The notes under the pieces are model-generated. The model saw only the letters and a program-made list of their open reading frames with translations, had not been told where the DNA came from and made no database searches. Below are positions 1 through 9,818 of a DNA stretch of 64,000 nucleotides, piece after piece. The stretch is from Pyropia haitanensis (lineage: Eukaryota > Rhodophyta > Bangiophyceae > Bangiales > Bangiaceae). The DNA lies in assembly GCA_008729055.1 (NCBI GenBank), contig SDUX01000007.1, positions 6,121,009-6,185,008 of the forward strand, written 5' to 3'. The position numbers were made by a program, and so were the translations under genes. Position 1 is the first letter of the stretch; the number at the start of each line of letters is the position of its first letter.

Positions 1-1785
1 ACGTCGTTGGACCGGCTGAGCAGCGACCGGGCGCGGGCGCTCGCGACCGAGGCGTGCACGGCGATGAAGCGGACGGTCGTGCCGGCGACGGCGATTGACG
101 CGCTCGTCGCGCTCAAGGTGTTTGGGCCGCACGAGTCGCTCGAGCTGCGGGCCTCCCACTTTTACCCGCCCACCTTTTCCGCGGCGCTGCAAGAGGCCGC
201 CAGCGGCGTGCTCGCCGCGGGGCCGCTGGCGTCCGAAGTAGGGCCGGGCGCGTGCCGCACCGACCTGCGGCACCTCGACTCGTACGCGGTGGACTCGGCG
301 TCGACGTTTGAGGTGGACGACGCGATGAGCTGGGAGCCCGCCACCGGCCGCCTGTGGGTGCACATTGCGGACGTGTCGGCGTGGCTGGAGCCGGGCGAGC
401 CGCTGACCGTCGAGGCCCTCCGCCGCTCGTGCACCCTCTACCTGCCCACCGAGACGATTACGATGCTGCCGCTGGAGCTGGCGCGGGATGGGCTGAGCCT
501 GGACGCGAGCAACCGCCACGCGCACGTGTCGGCGGAGGAGGACGCGGTGCTGGCGCTGAGCTTTGGGTTTGTGGTGGGCGCGGACGGCAGCTTGGAGGAC
601 CCGGCGGTGCTGCCGAGCGTCATCCGGAGGCCCTGGCGGCTGACGTACGAGCTCGCCGACGCGCTGCTGTCGAATGGCGCGGACGATGAGGCGACGCTGG
701 CAATGGCCGCGCAGGCGGGCTTTTCGGCCGCCGCGACCGCGACGATGACCGCCGAGCTGCTCGCGATGGAGGCGGTGGCGACGCGGCGGAAGCGGATGCG
801 CGAGGCGGCGGGCGCGCTGTTCATCTCCCTCCCCCAGGCGGTGATCAAGGTCAAGAACGCGTCGGTGGAGCGGCCCGACATTGACATTAGCGTGCTGCAC
901 AGCGACACGCGGGCGTGGGAGCTGGTCAGCGAGCTGATGGTCGCCGCCGGCGCGCTCGCGGGCGCCTACTGCAAGGAGCACAACATCCCGGTGCCGTTCC
1001 GGGGGCAGGAGGACTTTGAGCGCGTCGGGGCCGAGGAGCTGGACACCATCGCCGCCGGCCCCGCGCGTGAGTCGGCGCGGCTCCGCCACGCGACCACCTC
1101 CTCCTCCTCCACCGAGGCGATGGAGCACTCGGCGCTCGGCCTGCCCGCGTACGTGCAGGTGACGAGCCCCATCCGCCGCGCGTCGGACCTGCTGGCGCAC
1201 TGGCAGCTCAAGGCGTTTATTCGGGGCGGCGCCGACGCGCTCCCGTTTAGCGCCGACGACATGGCGGAGGAGGTGGCGCGGGTGGCCACCGCCGCGCGGT
1301 CGTCGCGGTCGCTGGAGAACCGGTCGAAAAAGTACTGGCTGTTTGAGCTGCTCCGCCGGGCGGGCCCGCGCAAGGTGTGGCCCGCGCTGACCGTCCGCTT
1401 CCCACGCAACGGCGACGGCAAGCTGGTGCTGTGCTTTATCGAGGAGCTCGGCTCGCACCTGATGGTCCGCACGTCGGGGTCTATCGGGCTGGGCGTGCGG
1501 GTGGACGTGGTCGTCAAGGTCGCGGAGCCGCGGTCGGGCTTTTGCCGCGCCGTCGCGACGCCGGCCGCCGCGCCCGAGCCGGCGCTGGACTTGTCAGACT
1601 TGGCGTCGGACGTGACCGAGGACGCCCTGTCGGACGATGGCTTCACGTCGTCGACGGACGAGCTCGACGCGCTGCTGGGGCAGCCCAAAGCGGGGGGTGG
1701 CGGCCTCCCGCTGGCAGACGCGGATGCGCTGCCGGGCGCGGATGTGAGCAGCGTCAGCGTGGGCGACGCGTCAGGGTCTCCATAG
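1..1785 (+). CDS. RNR1: RNase II/R-family 3'-5' exoribonuclease, organellar RNR1-like, 5' partial
   Basis: The frame is open from the first base, so the start codon lies outside the window. The protein shows an RNB catalytic domain from about base 260: DLRHLDSYAVDS, then FEVDDAMSW with the acidic residues that bind catalytic metal, VHIADVSAWL, a YLPTETITMLP stretch, and TSPIRRASDLLAHWQLKAF near base 1160. These follow plant chloroplast/mitochondrial RNR1 block by block. An S1-like beta segment (VWPALTVRF to VVVKVAE) follows, then an acidic Ser/Asp-rich tail. The family degrades RNA 3' to 5' and matures organellar rRNA and mRNA. Organellar location is inferred from the family, because the targeting region is missing. 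The next gene starts 0.5 kb downstream on the same strand. Family assignment is firm; assignment to RNR1 rather than another RNase II is probable. Confidence 0.9.
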   Translation, partial: TSLDRLSSDRARALATEACTAMKRTVVPATAIDALVALKVFGPHESLELRASHFYPPTFSAALQEAASGVLAAGPLASEVGPGACRTDLRHLDSYAVDSASTFEVDDAMSWEPATGRLWVHIADVSAWLEPGEPLTVEALRRSCTLYLPTETITMLPLELARDGLSLDASNRHAHVSAEEDAVLALSFGFVVGADGSLEDPAVLPSVIRRPWRLTYELADALLSNGADDEATLAMAAQAGFSAAATATMTAELLAMEAVATRRKRMREAAGALFISLPQAVIKVKNASVERPDIDISVLHSDTRAWELVSELMVAAGALAGAYCKEHNIPVPFRGQEDFERVGAEELDTIAAGPARESARLRHATTSSSSTEAMEHSALGLPAYVQVTSPIRRASDLLAHWQLKAFIRGGADALPFSADDMAEEVARVATAARSSRSLENRSKKYWLFELLRRAGPRKVWPALTVRFPRNGDGKLVLCFIEELGSHLMVRTSGSIGLGVRVDVVVKVAEPRSGFCRAVATPAAAPEPALDLSDLASDVTEDALSDDGFTSSTDELDALLGQPKAGGGGLPLADADALPGADVSSVSVGDASGSP

Positions 1786-2309
1786 GGCCGGAGGCAGACG
1801 AGCGGACGGGGGGGGTGTGACTGTGCAAAGCAACGGGCGAGGGGACGGCGAGACTGAAGTTTTTTCCTGCAAGATCAGTTGTCGGTGGTGGTCAGCACAA
1901 ATTCGTTCCGGCCGAGATCTTGTGACTTGCAAGTGGCGGACCTGGCCGCTCGGATGGGGGCTCTGGATCGCCCGCTCCCGCACCGGACCACCGGATCCGC
2001 ACATTCCAGCGCGAGCGCTGCGGCGTGTCCCCCCGCTGTGCGAGCCGAGCCGTGCGTCTTGCATTGCCCAGACCGGCTGCAGCTGTGGCTGCCACCGCCG
2101 CTGCTGAGTCGGCAACGCCGCCCCCCGCGCAGCACCGCTCCGGCCCATCCTCCCCCGCACCGCTCTAGCACAACCCGCTCCGCCCCCCGCCAACCCCCCC
2201 CCGCCTCCGTCCCGTCCCGGCGCTCGTCCCCTTGCTGCTTGTCATCTTTCCGCTTTCCCGCACCCTCCACGCGCCGCCCCCCCCTCGACGGACCACGCCT
2301 GTTCTTGTC
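1786..2309. other. Intergenic region / 5' leader of the glyoxalase gene
   Basis: No credible coding. The last 150 bases before the ATG at 2310 are C/T-rich, as also seen upstream of the genes at 14239 and 60973, and probably form the 5' UTR. I see no TATA box or repeat. Confidence 0.5.
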
Positions 2310-3356
2310 ATGCGCGCCCGCAGCGTGGTGGCCTTTGCGGGGCCAGCGCTGCTGGGCCACGTCCTCACCCCCGCGGCGGTGGCGAGCTCGGCCGCGTGCG
2401 GCGCGTTCCCCCGCGGCGCCGCCCTCTCGCCGACGCCCCTGCACGCCGCCGCCGCGGCGCGGCGACCGGCCACCTGCCCCGCATCGCGGGCGGTGGTGAC
2501 GATGGCGGACGGTGGCGGCGGGTCGGCGGCGCCCGCGCCGCCGACCACCAACAAGATGGCGCACGTGGTGTACCGGGTGGCGGACATGGAGGCGACCAAG
2601 AAGTTTTACTGCGACGGCCTGGGCATGAAGGTGGTGCGGTCGCGGGAGAACAAGGACGAGGGCTACGCCAACGTCTTTTTTGGGTACGGGCCCGAGCGGC
2701 ACTGCGAGTACTTTTCCATCGAGACGACGCTCAACTTTGGGCGCACCGAGCCGTACGACATCGGCACGGGCTTTGGCCACATGGGCCTGGCGTTTCCCGA
2801 CATCAAGCCGGTGGTGGAGGCGGTGCGCGCGTGTGGCGTCGGCGCCGTCACCCGCGAGGTGGGGCCTGTCAAGGGCGGCACGTCGATCATTGCGTTTGTG
2901 CGCGACCCGGACGGCTACATGTTTGAGCTGATCCAGCGCCCCGCCCGCGACCCGATCGCGCAGGTGATGCTCCGCGTCGGGGACATGGACAAGGCGATTG
3001 CCTTTTACACCGACGGCCTGGGCATGAAGCTGCTGCGCAAGCGGGACGTGCCCGACTACAAGTACACGCTGGGGTTTGTCGGGTACGGGCCCGAGGAGGA
3101 CAGCACCGTCATTGAGCTGACGTACAACTATGGGGTGGACTCGTACGAGATGGGCGATGGGTACGGGCAGGTGGCGATTGCGTGCGAGGACATCTACAAG
3201 GCCGCGGATGCGGTCAAGGCGGTGGGCGGGACCATCGCGCGGGAGCCGGGGCCGGTGCCGGGGATTGGGACGCGCATCTCGGCCGTGCGGGACTCGACAG
3301 GGTGGAAGACGGTGCTGGTCGATGAGGGGGACCTGGACAAGGAGTTTGATGTGTGA
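2310..3356 (+). CDS. GLX1: Glyoxalase I (lactoylglutathione lyase), two VOC domains, plastid-type leader
   Basis: The first ATG gives 348 residues. Residues 1-80 are an Ala/Arg/Ser-rich leader resembling a plastid transit peptide. Two VOC (glyoxalase) domains follow at about 83-205 and 216-335, each with an F/FY-x-DGLGMK motif. Domain 1 keeps the expected metal ligands: His in AHVVYRV, Glu in EYFSIE, His in GFGHMGLA and Glu in YMFELIQ. In domain 2 the His positions are Gln (AQVMLRV, GYGQVAIA), as is common in two-domain plant enzymes where one half holds the working site. The enzyme isomerises the methylglyoxal-glutathione hemithioacetal to S-lactoylglutathione. Detoxifying triose-derived methylglyoxal fits a plastid location, which is inferred. 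No intron is needed. Confidence 0.92.
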   Translation: MRARSVVAFAGPALLGHVLTPAAVASSAACGAFPRGAALSPTPLHAAAAARRPATCPASRAVVTMADGGGGSAAPAPPTTNKMAHVVYRVADMEATKKFYCDGLGMKVVRSRENKDEGYANVFFGYGPERHCEYFSIETTLNFGRTEPYDIGTGFGHMGLAFPDIKPVVEAVRACGVGAVTREVGPVKGGTSIIAFVRDPDGYMFELIQRPARDPIAQVMLRVGDMDKAIAFYTDGLGMKLLRKRDVPDYKYTLGFVGYGPEEDSTVIELTYNYGVDSYEMGDGYGQVAIACEDIYKAADAVKAVGGTIAREPGPVPGIGTRISAVRDSTGWKTVLVDEGDLDKEFDV

Positions 3357-3880
3357 GGCACGTCGTGAGAACAGGGGGGAGGGGGCGGACGCACAAGCGC
3401 GAGCGGTTGCCGTTGATTGTTTGTTTTTCTGGGCATGGACTCGGCGTCTCCCGACTTAGAATGCTGCCCGGTGCCTGGTCGTGACCACACAGTACGCACG
3501 TAAGGGGGGCGGGTCGAGTATTTGCAATCGCAACGGCATGGCAGTAGGCGAAGGGCTACCAGATAGCGACCGCATCTGTGTCGAGCGGGCAGACTTCTCC
3601 CGTACCGCCAACTTCACCGCCCAGCATGGGAGACGAGGTGGCCCCGAAGACTCACTCGGGACCGGGCACAGCCAGGCAGACGCAGGCCACAGCCCGCCTG
3701 TGACCAGCTGTGTGTGCCAAACTCCGCCCCCCGCGCCACCCGACACGCAGATGTAGGAAATGATCCGCACGCTGCCTCTTTTGGACAATGTCACCGCCGC
3801 TCCCTGTCTCCCTCGCATGCACCCCGAGGCGCAAACAGACCCGGCGGCTGCGCGCCGCGTCTCCCTACCCTTGGCTCGCA
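3357..3880. other. Convergent intergenic region (3' UTRs)
   Basis: This lies between the stop of the glyoxalase gene (+) and the stop of the glucosidase II beta gene (-). It has lower GC than the flanks and no supported ORF or repeat. Confidence 0.5.
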
Positions 3881-6010
3881 CTACAGCTCGTCCTTCATGG
3901 CCCACTTTTGGGACGCCTTCGCCGCAGACCGCAGCGCCGCCGCCCTTCGCCGCAACCGGTTCGCCTCGGACGACACGCACGCCGCGGGCGTGCGCAGCGT
4001 CATGGCGTAGACGCACGTGGCCGGCTCGTCCACGTCGACAATCTCAGGCGCCCCCGCACCGCACGTGACGGCCACCCGCACGCTCCGCTGCGGGCCGTTC
4101 CAACACCCGTCGCCGCCTTCGTAGAGCATGGACCCGTCCGCGTCGTCCCAGCGCACAAAGTTGCCCAGCGACGCGATGCGGCGGCGGCCCTCAAACTGGG
4201 CGGCCCGCTCCAGGACGCAGAGCTCAAACTCGTACTGGGACTTTTTCCGCCGGACGCACTTGCCCCGCAGCGCGCGGTACACGCCGTCGGGGCCAAACGG
4301 GTCGGCCGACGTGCCCGACGCGGCGGCGACCTTGGCCGCGCGCGCCGTCGGTGCGCCAGTGGCGGCCGCCTCGCCGTCCTCAACCGCGTTCTTGGACCCG
4401 GGGCTCACCGCCGACTGGGCGGTCGACAGCGCCCGCTCCGCCTCGTCCAGCGCCGACCGCGCCGCCGACGACTCGGTCTGCGCGTCGGCCACGCACTTGT
4501 CCGCCGCCGCGGCGGCGGCGGCAGACGGGGTGGGCAGGGGGGACAGCCGGGAGAGGGCGCCGACGAGCAGCCGCAGCGACGCACGGCCGCGGCTGGTGTT
4601 GGAAACCCACGTGGACGCGGCGCCCGCCGCGGCCGTAGCCCGACGCAGCAGCGCCGCGGCGGGCGCACTGGGGTTGCCGTCGCCACACTCACCGGGGGCG
4701 GTGGGGGGGGGGCTGGCTCCGTCGCGTTCGGCGCCTCCCACGTCCGCCGCACCCACGCTCGCCGAACCCGCGTCGCCGGTCGGCACTTCGTCGGCACTCA
4801 ACCCGCCGGGGTCGCCCTCCTCCCAGTCGGGCATCGCGTCGGGGTCGTCTGGCGGCAGCTCTGGGTCGGGCGGCGGCGGCTGGCCCATGTCCTCGTCCTC
4901 GTCCTCTTTTTCCCCGCCCATCACATCCGCGTTCGCCGGGTCGCCTTCGTCGACCACAGCCGCCTCGCCAGCATCAGGCGGAGCGGGCTGCATGACAACC
5001 GGCTCCTCCGCCGACGCCGACCCGCCGGGCTGCCCACCGCCCGCCGGCGGCGTCCCCTCGTCTGGTGTGTCTGCCGGCGCCACCTCTGGCGCCGCCGCCG
5101 CCGCGGTGGGCGTCACCGCCGCCGCCGCGGCGGCGCGCACCGCGTCCTTCCACGCGACGACGCGGTTCATACGGGCGGTCGCGGCGGCCACCCGCTGCTT
5201 GGCAGCCGAGACGGCCAGGCGGGCGGCGGCTAGCGCCGCGGCGTCCCGAGCGGCGGCCTCGGTGGCCGACGCGACCAGCGACGCCCGGTCGGCGAGGCCC
5301 GTCTCCACCACCGCCGCCGCCTCGTCCGCCACCGCCGCGGCCGCCGCCGCCGCCGCGCCGCACGTGTTGGCACACACCCCCGCCGCCTCGTCCGACCCGT
5401 CGCAGCAGTCGCACACGCCGTCGCCCACTGCCGACGAGTACAGGAGCTGGCCGCCCTCGGACGCGACCGCGCCGGGCGCCAAACCACCGCCGCCATCGGT
5501 CGCAGACGCCGCGTCGTCGGCGTCGCCGCCGCCGCCGCCGCCGCCGCCCCGCCCCCCTCCCCCCCCCGCCCCGCCGCCGCCGCCGCCGCTGTCGTCGCCA
5601 TCGCCGTCGGCGGTGGCGGCACCCGTCAGGGCGGTGCACCAAAACGTGCGGCGCGAGACGGCGCCCGCGCAGGCGGCGGTGCCCGGCTCGTCCGCCCCAT
5701 CAGCACAGTCACAATAGTCATCGTTGAGGGAGTCCGGGGCGACCGGCACCGCCGCCGCCCCCGCCGCGGCGCCGTACGGCACGCACCGCAGCGGCGGGCC
5801 GGCGGGGGCGGCGGCGGCGGCCATCGCGGCTTGCCGTGACGGTGGCACGCCGCGGATGACGCGTTTGAGGGCCGTCGCGTTGAGGGGGGCGATGGTGGGG
5901 GAGGAGGCGCCCACCAGCAGCGGCGGCAGCAGCAGCAGGGACACGGCCGCCGCGGCGGTGGCGGCCGCCGCGCGGGCGGCGATCGCCCGCCGCCGCGGAC
6001 GTGCGTGCAT
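3881..6010 (-). CDS. PRKCSH: Glucosidase II beta subunit (PRKCSH/hepatocystin-like), ER lumen
   Basis: The protein has 709 residues. ATG at 6010 opens an Arg-rich signal peptide with a hydrophobic core (AVSLLLLPPLLVG). Two LDL-receptor class A-like Ca-binding modules follow: NDDYCDCADGADEPGTAAC and GDGVCDCCDGSDEAAGVC. A long Ala-rich coiled region and an acidic Pro/Asp/Glu segment are in the middle. The C-terminal MRH lectin domain spans about 583-685 and keeps the mannose-binding set: Gln in KKSQYEFELC, Arg in QRSVRVAVTC, Glu in DEPATC and Tyr in CVYAM. The last residues are KDEL, an ER retrieval signal. The subunit holds glucosidase II in the ER and presents N-glycans for glucose trimming in the calnexin cycle. 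Long Gly/Asp and Ala runs make it larger than many homologues. The family call is very secure. Confidence 0.94.
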   Translation of the reverse strand: MHARPRRRAIAARAAAATAAAAVSLLLLPPLLVGASSPTIAPLNATALKRVIRGVPPSRQAAMAAAAAPAGPPLRCVPYGAAAGAAAVPVAPDSLNDDYCDCADGADEPGTAACAGAVSRRTFWCTALTGAATADGDGDDSGGGGGGAGGGGGRGGGGGGGGDADDAASATDGGGGLAPGAVASEGGQLLYSSAVGDGVCDCCDGSDEAAGVCANTCGAAAAAAAAVADEAAAVVETGLADRASLVASATEAAARDAAALAAARLAVSAAKQRVAAATARMNRVVAWKDAVRAAAAAAVTPTAAAAAPEVAPADTPDEGTPPAGGGQPGGSASAEEPVVMQPAPPDAGEAAVVDEGDPANADVMGGEKEDEDEDMGQPPPPDPELPPDDPDAMPDWEEGDPGGLSADEVPTGDAGSASVGAADVGGAERDGASPPPTAPGECGDGNPSAPAAALLRRATAAAGAASTWVSNTSRGRASLRLLVGALSRLSPLPTPSAAAAAAADKCVADAQTESSAARSALDEAERALSTAQSAVSPGSKNAVEDGEAAATGAPTARAAKVAAASGTSADPFGPDGVYRALRGKCVRRKKSQYEFELCVLERAAQFEGRRRIASLGNFVRWDDADGSMLYEGGDGCWNGPQRSVRVAVTCGAGAPEIVDVDEPATCVYAMTLRTPAACVSSEANRLRRRAAALRSAAKASQKWAMKDEL

Positions 6011-6457
6011 TGCGACCGGCGAGGCAGGAATGGGGGAAGACACTGGCGAGGAAGCACAAGCCGTTTGGAAGAAGGGATGGAGAGCCGAGCACAAAAGGGA
6101 CTGCACTCCCGCAACAGCGGGCACCGCGACGGAAGGAGACGGCAGGCAGCGAGGCGAAGAGGCGAACAGTGGGCGTCTGGTCTTCAGGTGCGATCAACGC
6201 ACCTTGACAAGAAACTACAAAGGTGTCAGTCGATCGCGATCGTATGGGGGCTACTTGCGGCGGGGGGGGGGGGGTGCAGCTGGCGCTGGCGAGGATCACG
6301 GCAGCGTTTTCCTCTTCGTCGTCGCTGTGCCCGTCACCGCTTCGGTCGCCACCGGTGCCCGACGAGCGCTCCTCTCCGGCCCGTCCCGACGAGGTCACCA
6401 CGCTAGAGCGTCACTCCTCCAGCGGCAGTAGGCGTGCTCTGCCACCTTCCCCTGATC
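6011..6457. other. Divergent promoter region between the glucosidase II beta gene and the gene at 6458
   Basis: The two ATGs are 447 bases apart and transcribed away from each other. The region holds a G run at about 6261-6273. I see no TATA box or repeat that I can defend. Confidence 0.45.
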
Positions 6458-7581
6458 ATGGCCCCCACCTCGTCTCCTCCCAAGCGGCCGGCGCTTCCCC
6501 CCCCGCCCCCGCCCGGCGCCCCCCGCCAAGAGCACGTGCTCGCGCATGGCATCTACTTCACCCCCGCCGTCGCTGCGCCGTCGCCTGTCGCCAGTGGCGA
6601 CGGCAGCGGCAGCGGCGGCGGTGGCAGCGGCGGCGGTGACGGCGCCACCGCTGCCGCCGCGACCCCCCCCGCCGCCCGCGTCGAGGGGCCGGTCTCCCCC
6701 GGCGTCTACTTCACGCCCGCCGGCGCCCCCCCCCCCCCCCCCCCCCCTCTGTCGGCGGCGCGGCCGCCGCGGCGCCCGTGGCGTCCCTCGATGCCACCGC
6801 GTGTGCCGCCGAGGTGCGGGAGCTCACCCGTCGGGCGGCCAAGCTCGCCTCCTCCAATGACGAGCTCCGCGCCTACGCCGCCGCCGGTGGCGCCGACGGC
6901 GACGGCGGCGGCGGTGGCGACGGCGACGGCGACGGCAACGGCGGCGGCGATGACGATGGGGTGGTGGCGGAAGCGATTGCGGAGAACGTGGCGGTGCTGG
7001 CGCGGGTGGAGGGGCGGCTGGCAGAGGTGCGGCGGCGGCTGGTCGCCCTGGGGGGGAACACCGCCTTTGAGGAGCTACGCTTGTTGGAGCCGCCGAGGGG
7101 GGAGAAGGGGGGAGGGGGCAGCCACGACCCCCGCCGCAGCCACGCACGCTGCCGGCCGCCGGCGCCACCGTGGTCACAGACCGCCGGTGTGCTGCGCGGC
7201 GGTCGCCGCCGACGACAACGGTGGCGGCAGCGGCCGCCGGCGGCGACCGGCGGCGACCGGCGACGACTGGCGGCGGGCGGAGAGCGTCCGGCGGCCGCGC
7301 GCTGCGGGAATGCCGCCACGCTGCCCCCGTACTGGGATGTGGGGTTCATCCCGCGCTCCACCGCCGCCCCCCTCCGCGTTCCACTCCCCCTTGAGGTGCC
7401 TCTGCTCTCTGGCGTCGCTCCCGCCTTCCCCGACCTCCTCACGGCGCCTCAGAGTGACAGCGGGCTGATTCCCACATCCTCTCGCCCGCCTTGTCTGTCG
7501 GATGCGCGCACGGGAAGGCGGGGGGTGGGGAGTGAGGGCGAGGGAGAATGGTGTGCTTGTGCGAGGACGTCGACCACGTGA
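6458..7581 (+). CDS. Hypothetical small protein with YFTP motifs and a coiled-coil, frame broken at a 22-C run
   Basis: ATG at 6458 reads a Pro-rich start with two copies of a short motif, HGIYFTPA and PGVYFTPA, separated by a Gly/Ser/Ala linker. The frame then meets a run of 22 C at 6726-6747. Past the run a different frame continues sensibly: Ala-rich linker, CAAEVRELTRRAAKLASSN, a Gly/Asp-rich loop, then VAEAIAENVAVLARVEGRLAEVRRRLVALGG. This is a heptad-like helical hairpin at about 6790-7050. Amino-acid composition flips from shadow-like to protein-like exactly at the run, so a length error there is likely. The true 3' end is unclear because of a second G-rich stretch near 7100; the stop at 7581 is only the end of the open frame. 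I do not recognise the family. Confidence 0.4.
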
Positions 7582-8094
7582 TGGCATCAAGTTTTTGACT
7601 CTTTTGCGGGGTACGTCGACGCGACCGTCAGGGCGAGCGGGTGGTGGGAGGCGCGGCGGATGGGCAAGTGGGCAGGCGGGCGGGCGGGTGGGCGGATGAG
7701 CGCGCGCGCGCCCCTGGCAGCGCCGCGCGGGGGCGGGCTCGCTTTTTGCGGCCATTCTCGGACGCATGATGCTGGCAAGCGTGGCGGAGGTGGTGGTGGG
7801 GTCGGCGGCGGTGGCGGCGGCGGCTGGGCAGGCCCGCCAGCGACTGCGCAAGGCAAGGGCACCCAGGGTGCGCGTCGACCAGGTCGTGTCGGAGTGGACC
7901 ACCCGGTCGGGGGGGGAACTGGAGGAGGCAGGCGTCGTGGCCTGGATGGAGAGGCGTGTGGACGGCGGCGGGAACCCACACGAGCCTGGGCGGACGGCCG
8001 GCCGTCCCGTACTAGGGCCGCCGTCGGCAACGGCGACGGCAGGCCCGGCGCCGGCTTGGTTCGTCTATGGAGCGACACGGCGCTTCATCCACAG
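7582..8094. other. Convergent intergenic region
   Basis: This lies between the uncertain end of the YFTP-motif gene and the 3' end of the RING-LON gene. It holds G/GCG-rich low complexity at 7620-7880. A 112-codon ATG ORF at 7766-8104 is the best coding candidate but has no recognisable domain. Confidence 0.4.
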
Positions 8095-8906
8095 TCATAC
8101 ATAGGGCGTCCCCTGTCGCCGTGTCACCCGACACGTCCCTCCCCTTTTCCCCTCCCCAAAAAAAGTAGGCCACACCCCCCCCCCGCCAGCGCTCACATCA
8201 AGCAGCAGTCGCGCGCGGTACGAATCCCCCCCCCCCCGCCCCCCCCCTCCCCCCCCCTCGCCCGTTGCCACCGACACGAGCACTTCCAGCAGCGGCAGCA
8301 CGTGCTCCAACCGCGCGCGGCTGTCGGTCGACGCGAGCAGCGCGTGGCGGTCCGCGTCGCCAGCAACGAGCGCGCCCGCCAGCCACAGCCCCAGCGCCTC
8401 GGCGCCGGCGCCCGCCCGCGGCGGGTCGCCGGTCAGGCGCATCCGCTCGGCGAGGCGGGCGGCGCGGAGGGGGCCCGCGCCGGCGGCGCTGGCGGTGAGG
8501 AGGGTGGCGAGCAGGTCACGCGCGCGCGCCTCGAGGGCGGCGAGCGACTCCCGCGGGGGGGGGAGGGCGGGGGGGGGGTGCCCGCGTCCGCCGCCGCCGC
8601 CGCCGCGGCCGCCTCGTCGGGTGCGCTCCTCCCGCCTGCCGCGGCCGAGGAGGCGGAGCCCGCGCCTGGGGAGGGGGAGGGGGGCTTGGCGGCGGCCCCG
8701 GTGGGGACGGAACCGCCGCTGCTGGCCGCCGGCGCTGCCGCCACCGCCGCCGCCGTCCCGCCAGCCGCTGCCGCGGCCGCGTCGCCGCCCACGGCGGGGG
8801 CGGCTGCCGAGGCGGCGCCGGCGGGAGCGCCATCCCCACCTCTGTCCCGCGTGGGCGTGTCTGGCTGGGCGGCGGGTGCGGCGTCGACACCGGCATCAGC
8901 AGCGTC

Positions 8907-8945
<39 letters not shown>

Positions 8946-9818
8946 ACTTCCCTCCTCCTCCTCCTCCTCCACCTCATCATGCAGCACCTGCACGCGGCCA
9001 ACGACGTAGCCGTCCAGCTCACACTGGTCGAGCACGCGGAACCGCCCGCGGCAGACGGTCGCGATCGTGTAGCGGCCGTCGGCGTGCGTGTTGACGGCGG
9101 TCACCTCGAGGAGGCTGCCAACGTCGGCCGCCGCCGGCGGCGTCGCGGGGTTGACCGACACGCCTCCAGCCGCGCCGCCGTCACCGCCGCCACCACCCCC
9201 ACGACCCCCACCCCCACCCCCACCGCCGCCGGCAGCGGTGGCGGGCGCCGCGGCTGTCGATGGGGCGGGGGTCCCCCCCCCAAAAAAGGACCGCCGCGGC
9301 GGGTGGAGGAGGCCAAACCGGCGGCTGCCCGCCAGCACCCGCCGCATCATCACGCGGTAGCGGGGCTCAAACACGTTGAGCGGGCACGCCCCCCCCGGAA
9401 AGACCGTCAGCGGCAACAAGAAGAGCGGCAGCGACGTCACCGACCCCTGCCCGTCGACCGCCGCGGCCGCCGCTTCCGCCGCGGCCGCCGCCGCGCGCGC
9501 GGCGGCGCGGCGCGGGTGGAGCGCCGCGACGGCGGCGGCGAGCGACAGCGACACGGGGTGGTCGGCGGCGGCGGCCATGTGGATGGGGGACCGGCAGAGG
9601 GGGCACGCCTCGGCGTGGTCGAGGGCCCGCACCAGGCAGGGGCGGCAAAAGCTGTGGCCGCACGCGGTGGTGACGGGCTGGTGGAGGAGCTTGAGGCACA
9701 GCACGCAGTCGAGGAGGCCCGAGCCGTCGGAGGAGGAGGAGGAGGACGCGTCCGAGGCGGCCGGCGAGGGGGGGCGGGGGGGGGGGGGGGGCGCCCCGCC
9801 GCCACTTGCCGCCGCCAT
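8095..9818 (-). CDS. RING finger plus LON-N substrate-binding domain protein (LONRF-like), frame change at G runs
   Basis: ATG is at 9818. Residues about 37-80 form a C3HC4 RING ([20 protein letters not shown], then CRPCLV and CPLCRSPI), typical of E3 ubiquitin ligases. A LON N-terminal (PUA-like) domain follows: [34 protein letters not shown], then after a Gly-rich insert [18 protein letters not shown] and GRFRVLD. The frame open to 8433 ends in Pro/Arg-rich nonsense. The neighbouring frame instead gives the helical LON C-terminus ([18 protein letters not shown], then [20 protein letters not shown] and [12 protein letters not shown]). The switch falls at G runs 8555-8563 and 8569-8578 on the + strand. 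I therefore annotate one gene, with its 3' end uncertain because more C runs lie at 8227-8262. RING-LON proteins are predicted ubiquitin ligases; the substrate is unknown. Confidence 0.88.

Noticed and set aside
7766..8104. 112-codon ORF beginning MMLASVAEVVVG on the + strand.
   Set aside because: Composition is somewhat protein-like, but there is no family match, it overlaps the 3' end of the RING-LON gene, and there is no flanking support.
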